From: Haloarcula rubripromontorii
Lineage (GTDB): Archaea; Halobacteriota; Halobacteria; Halobacteriales; Haloarculaceae
Direction: 5' to 3'
DNA: 64,000 bases
NCBI RefSeq assembly: GCF_001280425.1
Contig: NZ_LIUF01000003.1
Location: 124,001-188,000, forward strand
Shown here piece by piece: positions 15,851 through 24,774 of the stretch. The notes under the pieces were generated by a model. It saw only the letters and a list, made by a program, of their open reading frames with translations, ran no database searches and was not told the DNA's origin. A program made the position numbers and the translations under genes. Each line of letters starts with the position of its first letter. Positions within the stretch are counted from its first letter, which is position 1.

Positions 15851-16498
15851 ATGACTGACGACGCCGACGGTCCTGAAACTGAGACAGGAGATGTGAACCT
15901 CACGGAGAAGATCAACCAGACGAACGTCGACGAGCGTATTTCGAGTCTGGAGGCGGCCTACGACGAGGTCCCGGTCACCGAGGAGACCTTTGAGCTAGCA
16001 CCTGACGACTACGCCGACGTGTTCGCTGCGACACGTGGGACTGGGTACTCCGGGAACAGCGTCGTGTTCGTCACCCGGGACGGCTCTAATTTTCCGGAGT
16101 TAAGCGAGCAGATACCCGAGCAGGCGGCTGGCGACACCCGCGACCGAGTGCTGCTGGTGCTGGGACGCGGCGCTGACATGTGGGCACTTCCGGGCGGCGG
16201 CAAGGGAGACGAGTACGAATCAGTGCAAGGGACTGCCATGCGGCGCGTCAACGAACAGACAGGAATCCGCTGTACGGTCACTGGGGTTGCGGAGGTCGTT
16301 CACTCCAAGTACTATCCGAACACCGATGCACAGGGGTCGGTACATACGCTAGACATCTACCTCGAAGCGGAGTACAAGAAGGGGAGCCTCGACGTGGACG
16401 AGTCGGAACTCGTCGGCGCGGCGTGGTTCGCGGAGCCACCGGAGCGCCTGACTCCGGGAGCCGAGGAACGGTTTGCGGCCTTCCTCGGCGACGAGTGA
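15851..16498 (+). CDS. Nudix-fold protein with degenerate Nudix box
   Basis: 215 residues from the ATG at 15851 (MTDDADGPETETGDV). The C-terminal domain has WALPGGGKGDEYESVQ and RRVNEQTGI, which line up with the Nudix box at residues 117-139. The REUxEExG core reads R-R-V-N-E-Q-T-G, so two of the three usual acidic residues are replaced (by R132 and Q136). Catalysis may be weakened or lost. A helical N-terminal extension of about 95 residues is not part of the Nudix domain. Many haloarchaea carry similar proteins. Confidence 0.75.
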   Translation: MTDDADGPETETGDVNLTEKINQTNVDERISSLEAAYDEVPVTEETFELAPDDYADVFAATRGTGYSGNSVVFVTRDGSNFPELSEQIPEQAAGDTRDRVLLVLGRGADMWALPGGGKGDEYESVQGTAMRRVNEQTGIRCTVTGVAEVVHSKYYPNTDAQGSVHTLDIYLEAEYKKGSLDVDESELVGAAWFAEPPERLTPGAEERFAAFLGDE

Positions 16499-16521
16499 AG
16501 CTGTGACCGGAACAGGCTCTC

Positions 16522-16911
16522 TCAGTGTTCGACTAGTTCCACGAGCACGCCGCCGGTCGTCTTCGGATGGAGGAACGCCACGTCGTGTCCCCACGCGCCC
16601 GGCCGCGGTTCCTCGTCTATGAGGTCGATCCCACAGTCACTGACCGTCGCAAGCGCGGCAGCGATGTCGTCGGTTTCCAGCGCCACGTGATGGATGCCGG
16701 GGCCGTTGCTGTCGAGGTATCTGGGAATCGCGCCGTCGGCGTCCGGCAGCGGTTCTAGCAGTTCGAAGTAGCCGTTGCCCATCTCCAGAAACGTCACCTG
16801 CAGGCCGTCGAACGTCTCCTCGTGGACGACCGATGTCCCGAAGGCCTCGGCGAACAGTTCTGCGAGCGGGTCGGCGTCGTCTGTCGCGATGCCGGCGTGG
16901 TCGAAGCGCAT
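16522..16911 (-). CDS. mce: Methylmalonyl-CoA epimerase (VOC family)
   Basis: 129 residues from the ATG at 16911 (MRFDHAGIATDD). Two VOC (glyoxalase-like) motifs carry metal ligands: HAGIAT at the start, GNGYFELLEPL in the middle, and GIHHVALETDDIAAAL, with a final GVLVELVEH. It interconverts the R and S forms of methylmalonyl-CoA and works with the mutase at 17469-19151. The pathway links propionyl-CoA to succinyl-CoA and serves propionate and odd-chain use, or the methylaspartate cycle in Haloarcula. The longer upstream frame is rejected because homologs start here. Confidence 0.92.
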   Translation of the reverse strand: MRFDHAGIATDDADPLAELFAEAFGTSVVHEETFDGLQVTFLEMGNGYFELLEPLPDADGAIPRYLDSNGPGIHHVALETDDIAAALATVSDCGIDLIDEEPRPGAWGHDVAFLHPKTTGGVLVELVEH

Positions 16912-16970
16912 GTCCAGGGGCTTTGACGGCGTCCGATAAATAGATCTATGACAGCGTACCCGTACCACCG

Positions 16971-17348
16971 CTACTCCCGTTTCAGTCGCTCGCGTCGCCG
17001 CTCGAACTCCTCGTCGTCCAGTTCGCCACTCGCGTAGGCCCGGCGCAATTCCGCGATGGCCTCGTCACGGCCGCCGCTCGCGGCTCCGGTCACGGCTCGG
17101 AAGAGGAGGTATCCCACGCCGACGAGGACGGCCAGGAACAGTACTTGCATCACCACGCCGACCAGGAACATCCAGCCCGGGGCGGTCCCGCCACCGCCCC
17201 ACATGTGGCCGCCGCCCCACATCCCGCCGCCGTACATCCCACCGCCAATCATGCCGACCCCCATCGTGAGAAGCGGCACCACGACGAGGACGCCGAGGAG
17301 TGCGAGCAGAACCACGACGAGTCGACGGTCGGACGACTGTGCGCTCAC
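16971..17348 (-). CDS. SHOCT-domain membrane protein with Gly/Met-rich loop
   Basis: 125 residues, GTG start at 17348. There are two transmembrane helices: VVVLLALLGVLVVVPLLTMGVGM and MFLVGVVMQVLFLAVLVGVGYLLF. Between them lies a low-complexity loop of repeated GGGM(Y/W) and GGGH units (about residues 35-55). The C-terminal 35 residues (IAELRRAYASGELDDEEFERRRERL) are a classic SHOCT motif. The gene lies between mce and mcm on the same strand. It has no enzymatic motif, and its link to B12 or methylmalonyl-CoA metabolism is context only. Confidence 0.8.
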   Translation of the reverse strand: MSAQSSDRRLVVVLLALLGVLVVVPLLTMGVGMIGGGMYGGGMWGGGHMWGGGGTAPGWMFLVGVVMQVLFLAVLVGVGYLLFRAVTGAASGGRDEAIAELRRAYASGELDDEEFERRRERLKRE

Positions 17349-17468
17349 GACGACCTCCCCCGGTCGCGGTAGTGTACCATACTCAGAACTATTCGCTCAT
17401 CGTTCATGTCAATTCCCCATGTGAAACGAAGGCGAGAACGGCGCTTCACTTCGGATTCGAAACCGCGC

Positions 17469-19151
17469 CTACATCGACGAACCGGGCTGGTATTCGCCGA
17501 ACACGTCGCGGAACACGTCACACACCTCGCCGGTCGTGGCGTAGGCCTTCACCGCGTCGATGATGTAGGGCATGACGTTCTCGTCGCCCTCGGCGGCCCC
17601 CCGGAGCGCGTTGAGTTTGGCCTCGACGGCCTCCTCGTCACGCTCCTCGCGGACGGTGGCGACGTTGTCCTGCTGGGCCTGCTCGACGGCCTCGTCGACT
17701 TCTTCGATGTCTTGCTCGCCCTCTTCCTCGACCTGATACTCGTTGACGCCGACGATGATTCGCTCGCCTTCCTCCTGTTCGCGCTGACGTTCGAAGGCCA
17801 CGTCCTGAATCTGGCGCTGTACCCACTGCTCCTCGATGGCGCGGCGCATCCCGCCGCGTTCGTCGACCTCCTCGATGAGGGCGCGGGCCTCGGCTTCGAG
17901 TTCGTCGGTCAGCGACTCGACGTAGTAGCTGCCGGCGAGCGGGTCGATGGTGTCCGCCGCGCCGGATTCATGGGCGAGAATCTGCTGGGTCCGCAACGCT
18001 GTTCGGACGGACTCCTCGGTCGGCAGGCCGATGGCCTCGTCCTTGCCGTTGGTGTGGAGGCTCTGGGTCCCACCGAGGACCGCCGCGAGCGCCTGGTAGG
18101 AGACGCGGACGACGTTGTTCTCGATCTGCTGGGCGGTCAGCGTCGAGCCGGCGGTCTGGGTGTGGAACTTCAGTTGCTTCGATTTGGGGTTCTGGGCGTC
18201 GAAGCGCTCGTCCATGATTTTCGCCCAGAGGCGACGCGCCGCCCGGAACTTCGCCACTTCCTCGAAGATGTTGTTGTAGGAGGCGAAGAAAAACGAGAGT
18301 TGCGGGGCGAACTCGTCCACATCGAGGCCGGCTTCGATGGCGGCCTCGACGTACTCGATGCCGTCACCGAGGGTGAACGCGATCTCCTGTGCGGCCGTGG
18401 AGCCGGCCTCGCGGATGTGATACCCCGAGATGGAGATGGTGTTGAACTTCGGTGTCTCGGCGGCGCAGAACTCGAAGATATCGGTGATGAGCCGCATCGA
18501 CGGCTCCGGCGGGTAAATGAACGTGTTTCGGGCGATGTACTCCTTGAGTACGTCGTTCTGGATGGTTCCGCGGAGCTCCTCGCGGTCGACGCCCTGCTTG
18601 TCGCCGACGGCGATGTACATCGCCAGCAGCACCGACGCGGGGGCGTTGATGGTCATGCTGGTCGACACCTCGTCTAACGGGATGCCGTCGAACACGGTCT
18701 CCATGTCGTCCAGCGAGTCGATGGCGACGCCCGTCTTGCCGACCTCGCCGGCGGCCATCGCGTGGTCGGAGTCGTAGCCCATCTGCGTCGGCAGGTCGAA
18801 GGCCATCGAGAGGCCGGTCTGGCCCTGGTCGAGCAGGTAGTTGAACCGCTCGTTGGTCTCCGCTGCGGTCCCCATCCCGGCGTACTGTCGCATCGTCCAG
18901 AGTCGGCCCCGATAGCCGGTTGGATAGACGCCGCGAGTGTACGGCTCCTGGCCAGGGAAGCCGATGTCCTCCTCGTAGTCGACATCGGAGATGTCTTCGG
19001 GAGTGTATAGACGGTCTACCTCGTGTCCCTCGGTGTCCGTCGTGAACGTCTCCTTGCGCTCGCCAAAGCGGTCGACGGTGGGCTGGACGTCGTCTTCTTC
19101 CCACTGAGCCTTCGACTCCCGTATCTCCGCCAGCTCGTCGGGGTCAAACAT
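17469..19151 (-). CDS. mcm: Methylmalonyl-CoA mutase, catalytic (large) subunit
   Basis: 560 residues from the ATG at 19151 ([15 protein letters not shown]). The acyl-CoA mutase TIM barrel is visible: [44 protein letters not shown], and later [19 protein letters not shown] and [16 protein letters not shown]. The B12-binding domain (DxHxxG) is missing, so the small subunit is encoded elsewhere. It rearranges methylmalonyl-CoA and succinyl-CoA. The next genes on the same strand are SHOCT and mce. A CTTAAG box at 19176-19181 lies about 27 bp upstream. Confidence 0.95.
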   Translation of the reverse strand: MFDPDELAEIRESKAQWEEDDVQPTVDRFGERKETFTTDTEGHEVDRLYTPEDISDVDYEEDIGFPGQEPYTRGVYPTGYRGRLWTMRQYAGMGTAAETNERFNYLLDQGQTGLSMAFDLPTQMGYDSDHAMAAGEVGKTGVAIDSLDDMETVFDGIPLDEVSTSMTINAPASVLLAMYIAVGDKQGVDREELRGTIQNDVLKEYIARNTFIYPPEPSMRLITDIFEFCAAETPKFNTISISGYHIREAGSTAAQEIAFTLGDGIEYVEAAIEAGLDVDEFAPQLSFFFASYNNIFEEVAKFRAARRLWAKIMDERFDAQNPKSKQLKFHTQTAGSTLTAQQIENNVVRVSYQALAAVLGGTQSLHTNGKDEAIGLPTEESVRTALRTQQILAHESGAADTIDPLAGSYYVESLTDELEAEARALIEEVDERGGMRRAIEEQWVQRQIQDVAFERQREQEEGERIIVGVNEYQVEEEGEQDIEEVDEAVEQAQQDNVATVREERDEEAVEAKLNALRGAAEGDENVMPYIIDAVKAYATTGEVCDVFRDVFGEYQPGSSM

Positions 19152-19175
19152 GGGCGGACTGTCGGACGGCGGAGG

Positions 19176-19258
19176 CTTAAGGGTTCTTAAATCCTTCACG
19201 GTTTGTAATATCTCTTCCGCGGCGATCCGCGGCGCGCCGTTCCGAGGTGGGTTTATAT
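19176..19258. promoter_or_regulatory. Divergent box A pair between mcm and FKBP
   Basis: CTTAAG at 19176-19181 faces mcm, and TTTATAT at 19252-19258 faces the FKBP gene. Both are centred about 26-28 bp before their start codons, consistent with leaderless transcription. Confidence 0.5.
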
Positions 19259-19280
19259 CGTCGTCATCTACCGAGGACGT

Positions 19281-19754
19281 ATGCCAATCGAACCGGGTGA
19301 CGGCGTCACCATCGAATACGTCGGCCGCTTCGAGGACGGGGCCGTCTTCGATACGTCACGTCCCGAAGTCGCCAGAGAGCACGGACTCATCGAGGCACAG
19401 GGCGTCGACGCGAGCGAGTACGGACCGCTTTCCTTCACTGTCGGTGCAGGAGAGATCATAGAGGGAATCGACGAGGCGCTCGCCGGCATGGCTGCGGGCG
19501 AGGAAGCAACTGTCACAGTGCCCCCGGAGAAGGCCTACGGTGAGTTTCAACCCGACCGCGTCCGCGAGTATGACCCCGACACGTTCGAGGGCATGGTGGG
19601 AAAAGAGCCGGATGTCGGAATCCATGTCGAGGCCGAAAACGGGCTTCACGGAGACGTGACTGCTGTCCGAGACGACGCCGTCGAGGTGGATTTTAACCAC
19701 GAGCTGGCCGGCAAGACGCTCGTGTTCGACATCGAAGTCGTCGACGTCAGATAA
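19281..19754 (+). CDS. FKBP-type peptidyl-prolyl isomerase (SlyD-like)
   Basis: 157 residues. The N-terminus [21 protein letters not shown] is followed by [35 protein letters not shown], the FKBP catalytic fold. An insert-in-flap region and a C-terminal beta segment ([20 protein letters not shown]) match SlyD-like archaeal FKBPs. It speeds proline isomerisation in protein folding. No signal peptide, so cytoplasmic. The promoter TTTATAT is at 19252-19258. Confidence 0.94.
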   Translation: MPIEPGDGVTIEYVGRFEDGAVFDTSRPEVAREHGLIEAQGVDASEYGPLSFTVGAGEIIEGIDEALAGMAAGEEATVTVPPEKAYGEFQPDRVREYDPDTFEGMVGKEPDVGIHVEAENGLHGDVTAVRDDAVEVDFNHELAGKTLVFDIEVVDVR

Positions 19755-19776
19755 TCAGTTCGTCGTCGGTAGCCGA

Positions 19777-20361
19777 TCAATCGCCCGTGTCGTACTTATA
19801 GGTCGCTTCGTCGGGATCGATGCCGAAGTCCTCGGGACCCTCCTCCAGTTCTGCCTCCTCGGGTTCCCCGGCACTGGCCTTTTTGAACCGCGTGCGGAGG
19901 CGGCCGGGCACCTCGAATCGGTCGACGGCAACCCGGAGCGGCACCGCGTCCGGCTGGATGTTCTCCTGTTTGGTCGCGAGTCGGTCCCGAAGCGAGTCGG
20001 GGAGTTGGGCCGGTTCGAGGCGCTCGAAACCGAACTGTGCGAGGAACTCCGAGGCGTTTGTCAGCGAGTAGACGGTGTCGAACCCTTCGTCGCTCGCGTA
20101 CTCGACCAGCCGCTCGATGACGTGGGCACCGACGCCCTGATTGCGCCATTCGGGCAGGACACCGATGCTGGTCAGTTCACAAACTGGTTCGTCGCCGCCC
20201 TTGTGGATGCGGATACGACCAAACCCCGCCTTCTCGTGGCTCTCCTCGTCGATAGCGACGACGTAGTCCCGGGATCTGAAAGCCGTCTCGTCCAGCCCCA
20301 TCTCCTCGATACGGTCGAGCAACCAGACTTCCTCTCGGTTTTTCGCATCCCGGACGTACAT
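19777..20361 (-). CDS. GNAT family N-acetyltransferase
   Basis: 194 residues. The acetyl-CoA-binding block is GVLPEWRNQGVGAHVIERLVEYA, preceded by CELTSIGV and followed by TVYSLTNASEFLAQFGFERL. The usual GNAT core is about 150 residues; the remainder is a basic then acidic tail (RLRTRFKKASAGEPEEAELEEGPEDFG). The substrate is unknown. It is convergent with the FKBP gene. Confidence 0.88.
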   Translation of the reverse strand: MYVRDAKNREEVWLLDRIEEMGLDETAFRSRDYVVAIDEESHEKAGFGRIRIHKGGDEPVCELTSIGVLPEWRNQGVGAHVIERLVEYASDEGFDTVYSLTNASEFLAQFGFERLEPAQLPDSLRDRLATKQENIQPDAVPLRVAVDRFEVPGRLRTRFKKASAGEPEEAELEEGPEDFGIDPDEATYKYDTGD

Positions 20362-20424
20362 ACCTGAAAGTTAACTGCCGCAGTCAAAAGGGTTTGCGGC
20401 GTGACCGACACGGGGTGGCGGAGA

Positions 20425-20460
20425 GGCAATCACTAAGGCAGTTCAACATGATTGATTGCC
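20425..20460. promoter_or_regulatory. 8-bp perfect inverted repeat before the HTH gene
   Basis: GGCAATCA (20425-20432) is matched exactly by TGATTGCC (20453-20460), with a 20-bp spacer. The right half ends one base before the start codon of the regulator at 20462. This is the position of an autoregulatory operator. Confidence 0.45.
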
Positions 20461-20461
20461 C

Positions 20462-21166
20462 ATGATATCGCTCGAGATGGACATGGTCCAGTACGACTGT
20501 CCGTACATCGACACGACACGGGACTACGAGGTGTCGTTTCTGGCCAAACAGTGGGATTTCCACCCTGTCGAGCGAGAGCTTGAGACCCGGATCATGGTCA
20601 ACGGAGCGGACCGAGAAGAGCTGGACCGCGGGCTGAACGCGCTCGAAGCACACGACAACATGGAGTCCTACCAGCTGCTCCGCCGGAAGGGCGATCTGGC
20701 GCTCATCCGCTCGCGCATCGACGAGACGAACGCGATGAGCGTCATCCGCGACCACAGCGGCTACATCACCGGGCCGTTCCGGATCCGGGATGGGTCGGAG
20801 ATCTGGCACGTCGGCTTCGACACCGAGCGCGTCGCTGAGGGGACCCTGTCGGAACTGGACCGGGACAACGATTACACGATCCGGTCCCGCGAGTCCGTCG
20901 ACCTTGAAGATTACTACGACCTGCTACAGAATATTGATTCAGCGAAGCGGCTTGTCGATGGCTGTCGGGAGCTCTCGGAGGTAGAGCGAGACACGCTCGA
21001 AAAAGCCGTCGAAGGCGGCTACTTCGACACGCCCCGAGACGCCACCCTGTCGTCGCTTGCCGAAGAGTTCGATGTGTCCAAGATGGCCATCTCGAAGAAC
21101 CTCCGGCGGAGTCAGCGGAAGATACTCGACCGCGTCACGACGGCGATGAACGACGTGACGGAGTGA
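20462..21166 (+). CDS. HTH-10 (bacterio-opsin activator type) transcription regulator
   Basis: 234 residues from the ATG at 20462 (MISLEMDMVQYDCPYID). The C-terminal helix-turn-helix lies at about residues 180-222: ERDTLEKAVEGGYFDTPRDATLSSLAEEFDVSKMAISKNLRRSQRKIL. This is the Bat-type HTH-10 motif. The N-terminal domain (VSFLAKQWDFHPVERELETRIM) is a sensor-like ACT/PAS-type region of unclear ligand. A palindrome overlaps the promoter. It is convergent with the livF gene, so regulation of that operon is possible but not shown. Confidence 0.85.
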   Translation: MISLEMDMVQYDCPYIDTTRDYEVSFLAKQWDFHPVERELETRIMVNGADREELDRGLNALEAHDNMESYQLLRRKGDLALIRSRIDETNAMSVIRDHSGYITGPFRIRDGSEIWHVGFDTERVAEGTLSELDRDNDYTIRSRESVDLEDYYDLLQNIDSAKRLVDGCRELSEVERDTLEKAVEGGYFDTPRDATLSSLAEEFDVSKMAISKNLRRSQRKILDRVTTAMNDVTE

Positions 21167-21185
21167 CCGTACTGGAGATCTATCG

Positions 21186-21923
21186 CTACTCCGCCCCGCT
21201 CCCCTGCATCAGCTTCTGGATATCTTCGTCGGCCGCTAGCTCTTCGGGGTCGCCGCTGGCGATGATATCACCGCGCTCGATGACGTACAGTCGGTCCACG
21301 ACTTCTGGGACGTGCGTGACGTTGGACTCCGCGATGAGCACCGCGATGTCTCGGTCGTTGATGGCTCGGATGTAGCGCTTGAGGTTCTCGACGACGACCG
21401 GAGCTAATCCCTCCAGCGGTTCGTCAAGGATGAGCAAATCGGGCTGGAGCGCCAGCGCACGGCCGATAGCGACCATCTTCGCCTGGCCGCCGCTGAGGTT
21501 CTGCACCTTCGCGTTCCGACGGTCATCGAGTTCGGTGAGCACGTCGTAGACGCTCTCGATGACCGCGTCCTCGTCGTCGATACCGCGGGCTTTCCCGCTG
21601 GTCCAGATCGGGAGCCGGAAGTTCTCGTCGACGGTCATCCCGGTGAACAGCTTCCGGTCTTCGGGCTGATAGCCGATACCTCGCTTTGGAATCAACTCCG
21701 ACCGGATGCTGGTCAGCTCCTCGCCGCGGAACGTGACTGAGCCGCTCCAGACCGGCGTCAGACCCATGATACCGCGGAAGGTACTCGTCTTGCCGGCTCC
21801 GTTGCGGCCGACCAGCCCGACCGCCTCGCCCGCATTCACGTCGAGATCGATGTCCTCGGTCACCTGGAACCCCTCGACGGCGGCGTTGAGGCCGCGAACG
21901 GACAGCAGCGGCTCGCTACTCAT
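21186..21923 (-). CDS. livF: Branched-chain amino acid-type ABC ATPase LivF
   Basis: 245 residues from the ATG at 21923 (MSSEPLLSVRGLNAAV). Walker A is GLVGRNGAGKTSTFRGIMG, the signature is NLSGGQAKMVAIGRALAL, and Walker B is LLILDEPLEGLAP. It has the short LivF form with IAESNVTHV in place of the classic H-loop sequence. It overlaps livG by 8 bp. It is one of two ATPases in a complete Liv-type importer operon transcribed from 26124. The substrate may be an amino acid, urea, amide or short acyl compound. Confidence 0.92.
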   Translation of the reverse strand: MSSEPLLSVRGLNAAVEGFQVTEDIDLDVNAGEAVGLVGRNGAGKTSTFRGIMGLTPVWSGSVTFRGEELTSIRSELIPKRGIGYQPEDRKLFTGMTVDENFRLPIWTSGKARGIDDEDAVIESVYDVLTELDDRRNAKVQNLSGGQAKMVAIGRALALQPDLLILDEPLEGLAPVVVENLKRYIRAINDRDIAVLIAESNVTHVPEVVDRLYVIERGDIIASGDPEELAADEDIQKLMQGSGAE

Positions 21924-22671
21924 CGTCGCCCACCCCCAGGAGAAGCCGTCGGAGTTCGTCGTCGGTTTCGAGCATCGTCGGCGGGCCGACCCCGTGGACT
22001 GCGCCCTGATGGAGCGCGACGACGCGGTCGGCGTACTCCGTGACGATATCCATGTCGTGTTCGATGGTGACTGTCGTGACGCCCTCGGCCCGGCCGACCT
22101 CGACAATCGTCTCGATGACGTACTCCTTCTCGCGGGTCGACACTCCGGAGGTCGGCTCGTCGAGCAGGAGATAATCCGGGTCGAGGCCGAACGACATCGC
22201 CACGTCGAGCAGTTTTCGGTCGCCGTGGGGGAGCTCTTCGGCGACGGTGTTGGCCGCGTCTCCGAGTCGGAACTTCTCGAGCAGTTCCTCGACCTGTTCC
22301 TCGACCGCCGCGTGGCCGTCGGCCATCGAGAACAGGCTCCAGGTCTTGCCCTGCTCGGTCAACACGACCGTTCGGAGGTTCTCCCGGACCGTCATCTCCT
22401 CGAACACCTTGACGACCTGAAAGCTCCGGGCGATGCCGGCGTCGACGCGCCCGTTTGCTGACATTCCGGTGATGTCGTCACCGTCGAGGACGATAGACCC
22501 CTCGTCCGGTGAGAGGAAGCCGGTGAGGAGGTTGATGAACGTCGTCTTCCCGGCCCCGTTCGGGCCGACGATGAAGACGAGTTCGCCCTCCTCTTTCCCG
22601 AATTCGAGCGTGATGTCGTCAGTTGCGACCAGTTCACCGAAGGACTTCCGCAGATTGCGTGCTTCGAGCAT
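21916..22671 (-). CDS. livG: Branched-chain amino acid-type ABC ATPase LivG
   Basis: 251 residues from the ATG at 22671 (MLEARNLRKSFG); a TTG at 22686 is a weaker alternative. Walker A is IVGPNGAGKTTFINLLTG, Walker B YLLLDEPTSGVST and H-loop TIEHDMDIV. The signature region is shifted: ELPHGDRKLLDVAMSFG, as in LivG. The start lies just after the livM stop. With LivF it powers the LivHM channel. Confidence 0.93.
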   Translation of the reverse strand: MLEARNLRKSFGELVATDDITLEFGKEEGELVFIVGPNGAGKTTFINLLTGFLSPDEGSIVLDGDDITGMSANGRVDAGIARSFQVVKVFEEMTVRENLRTVVLTEQGKTWSLFSMADGHAAVEEQVEELLEKFRLGDAANTVAEELPHGDRKLLDVAMSFGLDPDYLLLDEPTSGVSTREKEYVIETIVEVGRAEGVTTVTIEHDMDIVTEYADRVVALHQGAVHGVGPPTMLETDDELRRLLLGVGDDE

Positions 22672-22672
22672 C

Positions 22673-23821
22673 TCAATCGACTCCAAAGAGGATAATCCGC
22701 AGGCTGGTCAGTGACTCAGCTACCTTCCGTTCGACGGACTGGACCGCACTCCGTCCCCACGTCGACAGGACGGACGGTTCCCGGCGCAGTTCACTGAGCC
22801 GCGCGTTGACGATTCCGCCGGACCGGAGCGAGCCAACGATGCCCCGCGGGAACCCATACACCAGTATCAGCAGCACAACGCCGGTCAGGAACTCGTAGTA
22901 CTGGGTGACGTCCTGCCCCACGTCCTGCAGGAATATGAGGACGACACCGCCGATGAGCGGGCCGACCAGCGTCCGGAACCCGCCCAGAATCGCCATGAAC
23001 AGGATGTCGCCCGACCGGAGGAAAAACAGCGTCCCCTCCGGACGGACGTACTGGCGGACGACGGCGTACAGCCCGCCTGCGACGCCGCCGTAGAGGCCCG
23101 AGATGACGAACGCGGCCCAGACGTACCGCCTGACCGGCAGGCCGATGAACCGCGCCCTGGTCCGCTCCTGCCCGATGGCGTCTAAGGCGTTGCGGAACGG
23201 CGACTGCGTGATGCGGTACATCACGAACAGGCCGATGAGGATGACGACCACTGTCAGGTAGTACGTCAGGATCTGGTACACATCGGGGCTGAACGCAGTC
23301 CCGAACAGAAGCGGCTGGTTCGCCGGCCCCGGCCGAATTGGAAGCCCGTCGCTCCCGCCGAGGGCACTCTGTCCGAGCGCGATGGCGTACAGGAGCTGTC
23401 CGAAGGCCAGCGTCAGGAGCGCGAAGTACAGCCCCGTGTGTCGCAGCGACAGGACTCCGATGATGGCCGCCATCACCGTCGCGGCTGCGATGGCCCCGAG
23501 CAACAGCAGGCCGACGCTCTGGACGCCGGCATACCGCGCCAGCACTGCGGTCGCGTACGCGCCAGTGCCGAAAAAGGCCGCGTGGCCAAAGGACGTGAGC
23601 TTCGTGTGCCGAAGCAGGAGGTTCAGTCCGACTGCCGCGAATCCGAACAACAGGCCCTGATGGATGACGCTGAGCTGGAGGCTATCTGAGAGGCTGGCGA
23701 TGTCGGGGATGAGGAACAGGAACACGACCCCAAGGGCGAGGAAGGCCGCCTCCCGACGGGTCAGCTCAACCCCGAGGAAGCGGTAGGCCGGCGTTCCGTC
23801 GCGGTCGACGCGCTCGGGCAT
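22673..23821 (-). CDS. livM: Branched-chain amino acid-type ABC permease LivM
   Basis: 382 residues. I used the ATG at 23821, which overlaps the livH stop (TGATG); a GTG one codon earlier is possible. At least eight hydrophobic helices are visible (EAAFLALGVVFLFLIPDI, LLFGFAAVGLNLLLRH, and others). The LivM signature GHAAFFGTGAYATAVL and the EAA-like loop TRARFIGLPVRRYVWAAFVISGLYGGVAGGL face the ATPases. The C-terminal tail (SELRREPSVL) is longer than in many LivM. Confidence 0.92.
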   Translation of the reverse strand: MPERVDRDGTPAYRFLGVELTRREAAFLALGVVFLFLIPDIASLSDSLQLSVIHQGLLFGFAAVGLNLLLRHTKLTSFGHAAFFGTGAYATAVLARYAGVQSVGLLLLGAIAAATVMAAIIGVLSLRHTGLYFALLTLAFGQLLYAIALGQSALGGSDGLPIRPGPANQPLLFGTAFSPDVYQILTYYLTVVVILIGLFVMYRITQSPFRNALDAIGQERTRARFIGLPVRRYVWAAFVISGLYGGVAGGLYAVVRQYVRPEGTLFFLRSGDILFMAILGGFRTLVGPLIGGVVLIFLQDVGQDVTQYYEFLTGVVLLILVYGFPRGIVGSLRSGGIVNARLSELRREPSVLSTWGRSAVQSVERKVAESLTSLRIILFGVD

Positions 23822-24765
23822 CACGCTGTCTCACCCCACGTTCCGAACAGGCCCTCTGGCTTGACCAGCAAGATGAGCGCCATGATGGCGAACGGGGCCG
23901 CGATCTCGCCGGGCGGGTACAGCGTAATCATCCAGCTCCGGATGACACCGACGAGGAGTGCGCCGACGAACGCACCGCGGAGGCTTCCGAGGCCGCCGAT
24001 GACGATGACGACGAAAGAAAGCACGAGCGGATTGGTCCCCATCTCAAGCGTCGCCGCCGTCGGCGGGACGGCCATCGCGCCAGCGAAGCCCGCGAGAAAG
24101 GCTCCGAGTGCGAACACGAGCGTGAACACCCGGTCGGTACTGACGCCGATGGCAGTCGCCATCTCGCGGTCGATGGCCGTTGCTCTGATGATGCGCCCGG
24201 TCTTCGTGCGCTCGAAGAACCAGAACAGTCCCGCAACGACGGCCGTGCCGACGAAGATGACGAACACGTTGTAGGTCGGGTAGTTCAGCCCGACGAGTTC
24301 GCTCGTCGGGATTGCGTTGATAGCACTGTAGACGGCGTCGGTCCGTATCGAACTGTCCCCCCAGATGAACTTCTTCACGTCGAGGAGGATGAGCAAGAGA
24401 GCGAAGGTCAGGACTAGCTGGTACACTTGGTCGCGGTCGTAGATCTGACGCAGGAACACCGCTTCAAAGAGGGTCCCAACGGGGAGGAGGATGGCCGCCG
24501 TCACCAGCACGGCGGCGAGGACCGCGAGTATGAACACAGCGGTGCCGACGACGCCGCCGCCCGGCGGGCCGACGATACCGATAATAAACCCGAACACGCC
24601 GATGGCGGTGTACGCGCCCAGCGAGAACAGTTCCCCGTGGGCGAGGTTCAGGACATCCAGAATCCCCAGGATGACGGTCAGTCCCGAGGCGATCATGAAC
24701 AGGATGAACCCGAACTGGATGCCGTTGAGCGTCTGGACGAGCGCGGCTGTGGGTGTTACGGCCAT
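23821..24765 (-). CDS. livH: Branched-chain amino acid-type ABC permease LivH
   Basis: 314 residues. The N-terminus QTLNGIQFGFILFMIASGLTVILGILDVLNLAHGELFSLGAY is the classic LivH start, and the cytoplasmic loop DREMATAIGVSTDRVFTLVFALGAFLAGFAGAM is the ATPase contact. About seven or eight helices. It follows the binding-protein gene by 9 bp and overlaps livM. The membrane pore is formed with LivM. Confidence 0.93.
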   Translation of the reverse strand: MAVTPTAALVQTLNGIQFGFILFMIASGLTVILGILDVLNLAHGELFSLGAYTAIGVFGFIIGIVGPPGGGVVGTAVFILAVLAAVLVTAAILLPVGTLFEAVFLRQIYDRDQVYQLVLTFALLLILLDVKKFIWGDSSIRTDAVYSAINAIPTSELVGLNYPTYNVFVIFVGTAVVAGLFWFFERTKTGRIIRATAIDREMATAIGVSTDRVFTLVFALGAFLAGFAGAMAVPPTAATLEMGTNPLVLSFVVIVIGGLGSLRGAFVGALLVGVIRSWMITLYPPGEIAAPFAIMALILLVKPEGLFGTWGETA

Positions 24766-24774
24766 GGCTCGGTA

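Noticed and set aside
17406-18677. 423-codon plus-strand frame over mcm
   Set aside because: Antisense shadow; the minus strand encodes an intact mutase.
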